A DNA stretch of 21,875 nt from an uncultured Aquincola sp. (lineage in GTDB: Bacteria > Pseudomonadota > Gammaproteobacteria > Burkholderiales > Burkholderiaceae). The stretch is from contig CAKZXL010000412.1 of the NCBI GenBank assembly GCA_937883885.1, forward strand, positions 1 through 21,875. The letters run 5' to 3'. The translations under genes and the position numbers were made by a program. Positions 15,198-21,875 of this stretch are shown here, piece by piece; the first letter of the stretch is position 1; each line of letters starts with the position of its first letter. Under the pieces are notes generated by a model, which worked only from the letters and a program-made list of their open reading frames with translations, had not been told where the DNA came from and searched no databases.

Positions 15198-16178
15198 TCA
15201 GGGGCGGCGAACGGCCGGGCGCCGAACATCAGCCGGTGCGGTTTCGGGCTGGATGGTCGTGGCCTGCTCGTTGACCACCAGCTTGATATCGGCTCGGCGC
15301 AGCTTCGTGTCGCCCAGGCCGAAGAAGTTGGCCGTGCTCTCCAGCGCGTAGCGCATGGCATCTCGCATCCGTTCGTCGTCTGCTTGCGGCGCCTTCATCA
15401 TCGACAAAGCGTCCAGCATCACCATGCGCAGGTAGGCCTGCTGCTCCTTGGGCATCCAAGAGGCGACGATGTTCACATCGTGGGCAAGCCCGTCGTAGAC
15501 GGCTGCCTTACCACCCTCGTAGCCGAGCGTCACCTTTTCGCCGGCGGTCAGCGGGCGGTCGAGGTTCTTGTTTTCGTGGATGACCACATGGTTCCCACCG
15601 AGGTCCTGCGCGGCGTAGTTCTCGGACACCGCCAGGACGCGGCCCGTGGAGACCCCGGACGCACCAGCCTTGGGCATCGAAAATCGAACGACCTCCACGC
15701 GGAGCTCGAGGCCAGCGAGCTTGGCGACACTGCCGAGTTCTGCATCCGGAGTGCCGTCAAGAGGCACCAGTGACAGCTCGTCGAAGGACGAGGCGTCGTT
15801 GGGGACCGGCATCGGCTGGCCGGCCTCGATGAGCTCCCCACGGCGCCCGGCAGGGCGCAAGTCGAAGCCGGCCTGCTGCGCTTTGGATGCCAGCGCACTC
15901 ACGGGGCGGAATCGACTCTGCATGGCGTCCGCAGTCGCGAGCTGGCGCCATGCCGCAACGGGCTCGTCGCACATCCAAAAGTTGCCGGTGAAGACTACCC
16001 GGCGTGTCTGCGCCTTCGGTTCCAGCTTGTCGCGGGTCGCGAAGAATCCGGTGGACGCCGGCGGGCGACCAGGGGGCGCCCACTCGAGCATGTCGTGAAT
16101 CGCGTCGGCGCCACGGGCAATCGCGACGTCGCGGCGGGTCATGCCGAGGGAGTCCGGGTCGAGAGAGGGCGAGAACAT
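15198..16178 (-). CDS. Protein with KfrB-like plasmid domain
   Basis: A 326-residue protein. Residues about 178-228 (TGRVLAVSENYAAQDL, then NHVVIHENKNLDRPLTAGEK, then YEGGKAAVYDG) resemble the KfrB domain of IncP-type and other plasmid proteins, a small beta domain with a conserved Q..G, HE..L and G....Y..G pattern. Many such domains sit in plasmid or mobile-element proteins, with KfrA/KfrC partners in IncP plasmids; none is seen here. The first 170 residues show no known family (a WMCDEPVAAWRQLATADAM helix is clear); the last 90 are helical. The ATG at 16178 has AGGA 7 bases upstream; an ATG at 16196 has its Shine-Dalgarno pressed against it and is rejected. It ends PAVRRP. Confidence 0.6.
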   Translation of the reverse strand: MFSPSLDPDSLGMTRRDVAIARGADAIHDMLEWAPPGRPPASTGFFATRDKLEPKAQTRRVVFTGNFWMCDEPVAAWRQLATADAMQSRFRPVSALASKAQQAGFDLRPAGRRGELIEAGQPMPVPNDASSFDELSLVPLDGTPDAELGSVAKLAGLELRVEVVRFSMPKAGASGVSTGRVLAVSENYAAQDLGGNHVVIHENKNLDRPLTAGEKVTLGYEGGKAAVYDGLAHDVNIVASWMPKEQQAYLRMVMLDALSMMKAPQADDERMRDAMRYALESTANFFGLGDTKLRRADIKLVVNEQATTIQPETAPADVRRPAVRRP

Positions 16179-16290
16179 TCTGAGTCCTTTTGACATCCTC
16201 CCCAGCCAAAAGGCCAAGGATTGCTACTGCGCCGGCCCTGGAGGGAGCGAAGCTCCACGAGGACCGTTCATCTGAAAAGGCGGATGCTAC

Positions 16291-16319
16291 AGCGTACAAC
16301 ATATCGTCCCCGCTAACAA
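16291..16319 (-). promoter_or_regulatory. Weak promoter candidate for the KfrB-like gene
   Basis: On the minus strand: -35 TTGTTA (16314-16319), a 17-base spacer, -10 TACGCT (16291-16296). The -10 match is poor, but this divergent region must hold a leftward promoter and nothing better was seen. Confidence 0.35.
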
Positions 16320-16321
16320 CC

Positions 16322-16350
16322 TTGACTAGTATCGAGGCGGATGATATCTT
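16322..16350 (+). promoter_or_regulatory. Strong extended -10 promoter of the nuclease operon
   Basis: -35 TTGACT (16322-16327), a 17-base spacer and -10 TATCTT (16345-16350) with TGA directly upstream (16342-16344). It starts transcription near 16357, about 20 bases before the nuclease ATG, so the leader is very short. It sits back to back with the KfrB-like gene's promoter. Confidence 0.7.
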
Positions 16351-16375
16351 ATACACTAGCAACACTCGGCCTGCA

Positions 16376-17224
16376 ATGACTCCATACAGCAGCTCCTCAA
16401 AGTGGCTCAGCGCCCTGGCGCTTGGCCTCACTCTGGCAACCATCCCCCATGGGGCCAATGCTGGCGTCGGCTCCTTTCTCCTCGAGAAGGCGGCCGAGCA
16501 CGTGCTCGAGAGCGCCAAGAACGACAACGCAGCGCCGCCGGTGGCTCTTCCGGCCGGCGGCAGCTTTGAGGCGTGCAGAAGCCTGTTCCCTGGCGGCGTG
16601 CCCATCGACATCAGGACCGTCGACCAGCGCTGGAAGCCTCGCGCTCTGTGCGCGTCCAACTACGCCGTCATTTACTCCGGCCTGACCAAGACGCCGCTGC
16701 TGGTCGTGGAGCGGCTGTCGCGGGCACAACTGTCCGACGCCCTTGACGAGTCGCGGACCGACGAGTTCTTCCACGACCCGCGTGTTCCGAAGGGTGAGCG
16801 TGCTGAGCTCAGCGACTACGTCGGTACTGGGCTCGATCGAGGTCACATGGCGCCGGCTGCTGACATGCCCAACCAGACCGCCATGGCGCAGTCCTTTGCG
16901 CTGACGAACATGGTCCCCCAGGACCCTCACAACAACCGCAAGGTGTGGTCGAAGATCGAGTCGGACACCCGCAAGTACGGACGTCGCGCAAGCGGTGACG
17001 TCTTCGTCTTCTCCGGACCACTGTTCAAGGGCCAGGCCCGGACGATCGGCCGCAACAAAGTATGGGTTCCTACCGACCTGTTCAAGCTGGTCTACGACGC
17101 GTCGAATCAGCGCACCTGGGCGCATCTTCTGCCCAACACGTCCGACGCCCGCGTCGGGCAGCCGGTCGACTACCCCACCTTCGTGCGCGAAACCAACTGG
17201 CGGCCGCTGGGACTCCCGCACTGA
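16376..17224 (+). CDS. Exported DNA/RNA non-specific endonuclease
   Basis: A 282-residue nuclease of the Serratia-nuclease (NUC/EndA) family, which cuts DNA and RNA without sequence preference using one metal ion. The signal peptide ends in a PHGANA-G site (about residue 29). The active-site motif is TGLDRGHMAPAADM with general base His157; NMVPQDPHNNRKVW supplies the metal-ligand asparagine, and a Glu follows (KIESD). The ATG at 16376 was chosen because it begins the signal peptide and follows the promoter by about 20 bases; the in-frame stretch from 16190 is promoter sequence. Shine-Dalgarno is weak. It leads a plus-strand operon. Periplasmic or secreted location follows from the signal; roles such as attacking incoming DNA or scavenging nucleotides are inference. 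No inhibitor gene is recognised beside it. Confidence 0.92.
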   Translation: MTPYSSSSKWLSALALGLTLATIPHGANAGVGSFLLEKAAEHVLESAKNDNAAPPVALPAGGSFEACRSLFPGGVPIDIRTVDQRWKPRALCASNYAVIYSGLTKTPLLVVERLSRAQLSDALDESRTDEFFHDPRVPKGERAELSDYVGTGLDRGHMAPAADMPNQTAMAQSFALTNMVPQDPHNNRKVWSKIESDTRKYGRRASGDVFVFSGPLFKGQARTIGRNKVWVPTDLFKLVYDASNQRTWAHLLPNTSDARVGQPVDYPTFVRETNWRPLGLPH

Positions 17225-17226
17225 AC

Positions 17227-18267
17227 ATGCCCGACATCTCCCTGCAGGACCTGCAGGACAAGGCTTCTATGACCGCCGCCGCGCCGCCCATTCGCTGTCG
17301 AAAGGAACCGGTCAGCCAAGTTGACAAGGTGATGGGTGAATCCTGCGCGGCCGCGCAGGTGCTCAAGCAGCTCGAGACAGCGCGCGCCGACGGCAAGGGC
17401 TACATCATCTACTTGCTGAGCAGCCGCTGGCTGGTGGGTAGCCCCGAATCCATCCAGGCGGCCATCGAGGCTGCCCAGACCATGGCACGCCGGGCCTTCA
17501 GGCGCGGCTGGACCACTTACCCAACTGCAGGAATCATGCGCCATCACCGAACCCTCATCGCCTGTGCACTGCTGGCCACCGCGGGCGCTGCCAGCTCGCA
17601 ACAAGGACCTGTTGACGAAGGTCTGCAGACCCTTCGCGGCTTTCGCATCGGCGCCCGGTGCACTGACCTGGAAGCCTCGGTCGACGTGCTGCGGCGCGAA
17701 GGCTTCAAAGTCGCACCATCCAGCCACACCTGCTTCAACGCCCCGGGCCAATATCACACCGACCCGATGCTGCTGGAGGAGGACGGCAAGTCAGAACTGG
17801 TCGAGCTCTCGTTCGCGCCCGACTCCACGCTGTGGCGCGTGAAGGTGTCGCTGACCTGGGAAGGCATCCACCGCCTGAGCGAGAAGCCGACGGCCGAGCA
17901 GGTCAACGCCTCGCTGGTCAAGCGCTTCGGCACGCCGTACCTGAAGACGAGCGACGGCGCGCTCCTGCGCTCTGCGCCCGAGGGGATGCACGCTGTGGCT
18001 TACGCCTGGGCGGCGAGCACGCCCACCGAAGGCCCGCGCGGCTCGGAAGTCGACAGCTTCGGCTGGTCGCGCTGGAGCCGGGACATGAGCGGTATCGTTA
18101 CGCAGGCCAATCTGCGCTGGAGCGACGACACGTCACGCCAGACACTGGTGGTCGAGATGACCAATCGCGGGGTGCTGCCGCTGTCGCTGGAGGCGCAGAA
18201 GGTCGCCGAGCAAGAGCGTGCCGCGCGCAAGGCGGCCTACGATGCCTCAATGCTGAAGAAGCTGTGA
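17227..18267 (+). CDS. Unknown two-part protein with internal signal peptide
   Basis: A 346-residue frame that starts 2 bases past the nuclease stop. Residues 1-103 look like a cytoplasmic protein (GYIIYLLSSRWLVGSPESIQ and EAAQTMARRAFRRG). Residues 104 onward begin MRHHRTLIACALLATAGAAS, a textbook Sec signal, followed by an exported beta-rich part (LRGFRIGARCTDLEASVDVL, KSELVELSFAPDSTLWRVKV) and a helical charged end. The internal ATG at 17536 has AGGA close upstream (AGGAATCATG). So the frame most likely makes two products, a small cytoplasmic-type protein read through into, or joined to, a secreted one, with no stop between; a single translated fusion would have a useless internal signal. 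Neither half is recognised. It overlaps the next gene by one base. Confidence 0.6.
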   Translation: MPDISLQDLQDKASMTAAAPPIRCRKEPVSQVDKVMGESCAAAQVLKQLETARADGKGYIIYLLSSRWLVGSPESIQAAIEAAQTMARRAFRRGWTTYPTAGIMRHHRTLIACALLATAGAASSQQGPVDEGLQTLRGFRIGARCTDLEASVDVLRREGFKVAPSSHTCFNAPGQYHTDPMLLEEDGKSELVELSFAPDSTLWRVKVSLTWEGIHRLSEKPTAEQVNASLVKRFGTPYLKTSDGALLRSAPEGMHAVAYAWAASTPTEGPRGSEVDSFGWSRWSRDMSGIVTQANLRWSDDTSRQTLVVEMTNRGVLPLSLEAQKVAEQERAARKAAYDASMLKKL

Positions 18268-18755
18268 TGCGCCGGACGCAACCCTTCATCATCGCGGGTG
18301 CGCTCTTCTGCTTCGTCTCCTGCGCATCTGCACAGAGCACCAACTGCGCCCGTGACTTGACTGTGGACGAGCTGCGCCAGGTGCACTCCGAAACAGCCGC
18401 GCGGGCGAACGAGTTCAAGGATGCCTTCGAACGGATGGCGCTGGACAAGGCTACGGCGACCATTTCCACGGTCGGCGCCACCCTGATGGGCAGCGAACTT
18501 GCCAACGAGCTTGCAGCGACCGCCGAGGGTCTAGGGCACATGGTGCTCTTGCGGGACCAAGTCGAACCGACCTCCCGGGAGGTGGTGATCTCTCGACTGG
18601 CGGCGCAGATGCGGGATGCGGGTGATCGTGCGCGCAAGGTCTCCATCTCCTATGGCCAGGTCTCGCGCATGGCCTACGTGCAGGAGGTGAAGGAGCTGGC
18701 TGCCAGCGGCATGGAGTACGCCGACACCCTGGCGCGCCGCTGGAGCTGCCAGTGA
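18267..18755 (+). CDS. Small exported protein, unknown
   Basis: A 162-residue protein with signal peptide MRRTQPFIIAGALFCFVSCA and a likely ASA-Q signal peptidase I site, then helices throughout (LTVDELRQVHSETAARANEF, ELANELAATAEGLGHMVLLR) and a cysteine both near the mature N-terminus and at the end (RRWSCQ), so one disulfide is possible. The ATG is joined to the previous stop by TGATG, indicating translational coupling, and its own stop overlaps the GTG of the next gene. It looks like a periplasmic helical protein working with the exported part of the previous gene. No known family. Confidence 0.7.
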   Translation: MRRTQPFIIAGALFCFVSCASAQSTNCARDLTVDELRQVHSETAARANEFKDAFERMALDKATATISTVGATLMGSELANELAATAEGLGHMVLLRDQVEPTSREVVISRLAAQMRDAGDRARKVSISYGQVSRMAYVQEVKELAASGMEYADTLARRWSCQ

Positions 18756-19294
18756 GGCTGTTCGCTGACGTCGAGTTCACGGCGTTCCGGGACCCGCGCA
18801 TGAAGCAGCTTGGGTTCCCCTACGCCCCAGACGCCAAGATGCTCAGCGCCGGCCTGGTGTCCGAGGACGGGCAGGAGCTGTACATTGAGGTGCACAGCCC
18901 GGAGGCATGGGAGCAAGCGTCCGACTTCGTCTTCACGAACGTTCTGGCGCAGTTCGGGCACCACCCCGCCGCACGCGTGGGCTCGAGCCGGGAGGCCGGC
19001 GACGTCCTGGCGGACTTCCTTGCCACGCTGCCGGGCGACCTGGTCATCTGCGCGGACTACTCCGACGACCTGAGTTTCCTCATTGAGCTGCTTGATGAGG
19101 CCGGCCGCATGGGCCAGTTGCGCCACCGGCTGCGATTTGAGCTGGTCGACAATCTCTCATGTGCTCCAGGCACGGAGTCCTTGTGGGACGAGGCATTCAC
19201 GCGTCTCGAGAGGGAGGCCGGCCTGCTTCGGCACCACGCCCTGCTGGACGCCAGAGCGCTGAGGTCGGTCTACATGCAGTCGCGCGCCCCCTAA
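18752..19294 (+). CDS. DEDDh-type 3'-5' exonuclease
   Basis: A 180-residue protein with the RNase-H-fold exonuclease motifs: Exo I MRLFADVEFT (Asp6, Glu8), Exo II around ICADYSDDLSFL (Asp102-106), and Exo III LRHHALLDARAL (His161, Asp166 in the H-x4-D order of the DEDDh class). The length and the VSEDGQELYIEV beta strand fit the small 3'-5' exoribonuclease/DnaQ-like proteins of phages and mobile elements. It is cytoplasmic, with no signal. The GTG at 18752 overlaps the previous stop as GTGA, a 4-base junction, so it is translated with the exported proteins upstream. Substrate (RNA or DNA) cannot be told from the sequence. It ends SRAP. Confidence 0.8.
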   Translation: MRLFADVEFTAFRDPRMKQLGFPYAPDAKMLSAGLVSEDGQELYIEVHSPEAWEQASDFVFTNVLAQFGHHPAARVGSSREAGDVLADFLATLPGDLVICADYSDDLSFLIELLDEAGRMGQLRHRLRFELVDNLSCAPGTESLWDEAFTRLEREAGLLRHHALLDARALRSVYMQSRAP

Positions 19295-19390
19295 AGAAGA
19301 ACCTTTGGCTGCTGTTCAACAAGTTGGTGCTTCGTTTGTAGAGTGGGCGTTCTACCTCAATTTTTGACACCGCTCCGACACGCGTCCGAT

Positions 19391-19417
19391 GCTGAAGCAG
19401 CGGCGTTTTGCTTCGGC
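19391..19417. repeat. Hairpin after the exonuclease operon
   Basis: GCTGAAGCA (19391-19399) pairs with TGCTTCGGC (19409-19417), 9 bases with one G-U wobble, around a 9-base loop. It lies 97 bases past the exonuclease stop and before the next lipoprotein gene. No T-run follows on either strand, so termination is possible but not certain. The 212-base gap also holds a TTGACA at 19364-19369 with only a poor -10 (GATGCT, 18 bases on), perhaps a weak promoter for the next gene. Confidence 0.4.
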
Positions 19418-19506
19418 CACGAATGCATGCGATGCTTTTCGTGCTCTCCAAACTGACTTATGCTGGCCTGCGAGCGGTCCACGGGCAGGCCGCTGCCGGG
19501 GGTCGT

Positions 19507-20472
19507 GTGAAGTCAATCTTTTTCGGTCGCGAACATTTTGGCGCCATTCTCCGCGTTGTCATCTACTCTGCTACCGCATTAGTGCTGCAGGCGTGCACAA
19601 CCGCAGCGGTACTAAAAGGCGCCGGGAAGCAGGTGAAAGACGGTGACGTTGGCTGGGCGCTGTACACCGGCACTGTCGGCGTTGCGATGGGAGCTATCGT
19701 TGATGTATTTACGCTCGGCGGGCTACTAACGCCTGATGTGTCAGGCGCGCCGTCGTCCGAGGCGTCAGCTTCTCCTTCTGACGGCAGCGCATCAGAGTCG
19801 TCAATGAGCGAGCTTGCGATCGCTCAGAAAGACCTCGACCGTGCGCAACGGGACCTGTCATGGAACCGCAGCGCACAAGCGCTTGTTGCAAGCAGCGGCA
19901 AAGATACTAGCCAGCTGCGGGTGCAGGAGCGGTTCCTGTCGAAAAGCGTCGACGAGGCACAGAGCAGAGTCAACCGATTGACTTCCGTAACCACAGCCAG
20001 TCAAACCGACTCGGTGAGCTCCGAGTTCGTCAAAACTGGTGTTGAAAGCAGTTCCGGCTCCGGCACCTGCAAGACGACGCTTGCTCACCTCGCACCACAA
20101 TTGCCGACGTATGACGTCGTGGAAATCGAGCAAACGCGGTCCGCGATTTTGCAGGAAAACCTGCAAGCCGCCGCGCGTAGAGCCAAAGCGATGGGCCTCA
20201 GTACAGCTGATGCGGCTTCCCAAGCCTTGCAGGCCGCTAACAATGCGGACGAGCAAGTCAAGGTGGCCCAACGGTGCATCAAAAACTTTGCGAACAATCC
20301 TGACGATACGATATCAAGCCTAGAAGGGGGAACATTCAAGTTTAGCGGCCGTTCGATCGCTCAGCTCAGCATCAACGAAAGTTGCGCGGCCCAATATGTT
20401 GTACTTAAGTATTCCGCCATCGCGACCCGGGAGGGCGCGTTGCAAATGGCCTGCCTTGCACAAGGAAGTTGA
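19507..20472 (+). CDS. Unknown lipoprotein
   Basis: A 321-residue protein. I place the start at GTG 19507, which has GGGGG 4 bases upstream and opens a signal of the form MKSIFFGREHFGAILRVVIY ending in lipobox LVLQAC. Frames starting earlier add unsupported residues. After the cysteine comes a glycine-rich hydrophobic segment (WALYTGTVGVAMGAIVDVF), then a Ser-rich linker, a coiled coil (SELAIAQKDLDRAQRDLSWN), further helices with QAAARRAKAMGLSTADAASQ, and a C-terminal globular part with cysteines. It probably sits on a membrane with an extended helical stalk. Its base composition is clearly less GC-rich than everything to its left, suggesting a separate origin. Family unknown. Confidence 0.7.
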   Translation: MKSIFFGREHFGAILRVVIYSATALVLQACTTAAVLKGAGKQVKDGDVGWALYTGTVGVAMGAIVDVFTLGGLLTPDVSGAPSSEASASPSDGSASESSMSELAIAQKDLDRAQRDLSWNRSAQALVASSGKDTSQLRVQERFLSKSVDEAQSRVNRLTSVTTASQTDSVSSEFVKTGVESSSGSGTCKTTLAHLAPQLPTYDVVEIEQTRSAILQENLQAAARRAKAMGLSTADAASQALQAANNADEQVKVAQRCIKNFANNPDDTISSLEGGTFKFSGRSIAQLSINESCAAQYVVLKYSAIATREGALQMACLAQGS

Positions 20473-20527
20473 CAAGATTAGTTATAACATGCGAATGGAA
20501 ACCGATACTTGAGGCAGCAGAAGGAAA

Positions 20528-21433
20528 GTGTTAGCTTACCTCGTCGCCGGTGCAGCTGCGTTATTGTTTGCCACACAGGCAATCGCAGCTTTTGTCGTCC
20601 CACCTGGTCCCCATAGACCGAAGTCAGCCGACGAATGTATCGCTTCGTATGAACCGACCTTTCGTGAACACTACATAGCCAGGCAGACGTGCTCAAAGCC
20701 ATGCAACCGGCTCTTTCTCGATGGCGGGCGCGGATGGGAGCAACGATATAACAGCTGCTACCGCGCGTGTGGCGCTACGATGAACGAGCAGTTCGAAGAA
20801 ATTATGAGGGCGCGCAAAGCATGCTTTGAACGCGCCAAAAGCGCTGAGGACATAGATCGAAGCCAATTAGCCGAGGGGATGGCGCTTGGCAGGGAAATGT
20901 TGGAACGCGCCGAAGACCTTCACTCGGCAGTCACTGAGCCGAGCGTCTTCTTCGCCAAAAAGGTAGACGATGCTTTGAGGCGGAAACTTTTTGGTGAGAC
21001 GGCCGAAGCAAAGAGGACAACGATTGAAAACGAGGTTTTCCGTTATTTGGTGATTCAGTCTAAATACGGGCTCGCAGCGGCAGAGAGGGTACACGGTAAC
21101 GAGGTGATTCTGGCGATCCAACAAGATGCCCTTGATCGGACGGTTGCCCTATGGGAAGACGGGTTCAAGCAAATGGAGGCAGCGTTTGAGCAGGTCAGCG
21201 CAATGTCGGTCGAGAGCGAACGTAGTTACGTGTCAACAGGCAGCGCGTTCAGCCCTTCGTTGATTAAAAAGTATTCCGCGGCGCTTAACCGTGCGACCCG
21301 TGGGCGCGGATCGGGTGGCGTGGGCGTCGTTTCGAGCGAATGCGCCGTATTCGACGACACGCAGCGCTCGAGCGAGTTGATGATGTCTAACCCCGCTCAG
21401 TGGACTGCGCTACTCCGCAGATGCAAGCGGTGA
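20528..21433 (+). CDS. Unknown exported cysteine-containing helical protein
   Basis: A 301-residue protein starting at GTG 20528 with AAGGA just upstream (rather close). The signal peptide MLAYLVAGAAALLFATQAIA ends in an AIA-A site. The mature N-terminal part has six cysteines within about 65 residues (ECIASYEP, TCSKPC, NSCYRAC, KACFERAK), a likely disulfide-bonded small domain; the rest is mostly long helices and ends RRCKR. It follows the lipoprotein gene by 55 bases and shares its lower GC content, so both belong together. TTGACA at 20469 lies just upstream but has no -10 at the right spacing; co-transcription with the lipoprotein is likely. Family unknown. Confidence 0.7.
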   Translation: MLAYLVAGAAALLFATQAIAAFVVPPGPHRPKSADECIASYEPTFREHYIARQTCSKPCNRLFLDGGRGWEQRYNSCYRACGATMNEQFEEIMRARKACFERAKSAEDIDRSQLAEGMALGREMLERAEDLHSAVTEPSVFFAKKVDDALRRKLFGETAEAKRTTIENEVFRYLVIQSKYGLAAAERVHGNEVILAIQQDALDRTVALWEDGFKQMEAAFEQVSAMSVESERSYVSTGSAFSPSLIKKYSAALNRATRGRGSGGVGVVSSECAVFDDTQRSSELMMSNPAQWTALLRRCKR

Positions 21434-21631
21434 TGAACGTCCTGCACAGGTCTCCGCTCGTGTTGGTGCTCCCGCGACACAGATCTGCTGACGGTTCTTC
21501 GACCCCCCGCCTGAGGCCTGCGACCCCGCCGTCGGCAGCAGATCATCACGTTAATCTGGCCTTCTTCATACCGATGCGGGCATTGCCTATAGGAAAGCTG
21601 TACTGAGAGGGGACCGAACGCGGTACGAGAC

Positions 21632-21875
21632 TCAGGCAATGCATCGGCGTGTCGGCCGCGCGTCATCGCTTGCGTTGGCGCCGGTAAGCGCTGCATGCAT
21701 GGAGGCAGCGGCAAGTCGAGCGGATGCCTCAGCGTGCAGCTGTGCGAGTGGGCGGCTCAGCAGAAACCCGTTGAAGCGCGGGCCACCACGGGATGATGTC
21801 GACCGCGTGTAGTCGAGCATATCGTCGCGCTCGAAGCCGATGGACTGCGCCAGGGCGCAGCTGCGCTCGTTCCTC
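21632..21875 (-). CDS. C-terminal end of a gene, possibly a GNAT acetyltransferase
   Basis: The last 80 residues of a minus-strand gene whose start lies past the right edge. The stretch NERSCALAQSIGFERDDMLD resembles the end of GNAT N-acetyltransferases, where an N-x-x-S then GF pattern follows the acetyl-CoA-binding helix; the following segment RFNGFLLSRPL could be the final strand. About 40 further residues are low complexity. No stop interrupts the frame up to the edge. The 198 bases between it and the gene to its left hold only an imperfect CTGCTG/CAGCAG inverted repeat. The family call is tentative. Confidence 0.4.
   Translation of the reverse strand, partial: RNERSCALAQSIGFERDDMLDYTRSTSSRGGPRFNGFLLSRPLAQLHAEASARLAAASMHAALTGANASDDARPTRRCIA

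Noticed and set aside
16397..17221. 274-codon minus-strand frame opposite the nuclease
   Set aside because: Antisense to a gene with signal peptide and DRGH active site.
20469..20488. Promoter from TTGACA and TATAAC before the last plus gene
   Set aside because: The two boxes are only 8 bases apart, far from the required 16-18.
1..21875. CRISPR array, tRNA, rRNA, insertion sequence
   Set aside because: No evenly spaced repeats, no cloverleaf or ribosomal sequence, and no transposase motif or terminal inverted repeats were seen by eye.

Overview
The window is GC-rich, densely coded DNA. ParE, RecA and the promoter and Shine-Dalgarno signals look betaproteobacterial, most like Burkholderiales; this is judged from protein motifs, and no search was run. 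Most genes are not ordinary chromosomal neighbours. Topoisomerase IV genes, a recA without recX, a T4-type ATP-dependent DNA ligase, a KfrB-like plasmid domain protein, a HAD/RNA-repair-type protein, a YkgJ-type cysteine-cluster protein and many small unknowns lie together. This best fits a megaplasmid, chromid or large integrative element; a very large phage is less likely because several products have export or lipoprotein signals.

Layout. (1) 1-3109, minus: parE, a small exported protein and parC (cut by the left edge) form a tight operon, preceded by a weak small-ORF candidate. (2) 3073-4611, minus: an Ig/PKD-like lipoprotein with a clear sigma70 promoter and a terminator hairpin. (3) 4657-6446, minus: recA followed by two small, closely spaced or overlapping unknown genes. 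(4) 6481-10252, plus: divergent from recA, an ATP-dependent DNA ligase with a small partner, then a AAA+ ATPase with its own promoter. (5) 10253-10531: a convergent intergenic region holding a large interrupted inverted repeat whose arms resemble DnaA boxes. (6) 10532-14160, minus: a five-gene operon (unknown, CxxC zinc protein, HAD phosphatase-like, unknown, YkgJ-like). (7) 14174-16319, minus: two unknown genes and a KfrB-like gene. (8) 16322-19294, plus: an exported DNA/RNA non-specific endonuclease, two exported unknown proteins and a DEDDh 3'-5' exonuclease, closely coupled. (9) 19295-21433, plus: two lower-GC genes for exported or lipoprotein unknowns, probably of different origin. (10) The right edge holds the C-terminal end of a minus-strand gene, possibly a GNAT acetyltransferase.

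How it fits together. The left half is a DNA topology, recombination and ligation kit, plausibly for maintaining a large replicon. The middle holds nucleic-acid-related or metal-binding unknowns. The right part exports a nuclease and carries a 3'-5' exonuclease. A pattern that feature types do not explain is that several unrelated minus-strand proteins end in an Arg-Arg-x(0-2)-Pro tail written with different codons, and seven of about twenty complete proteins end in proline.
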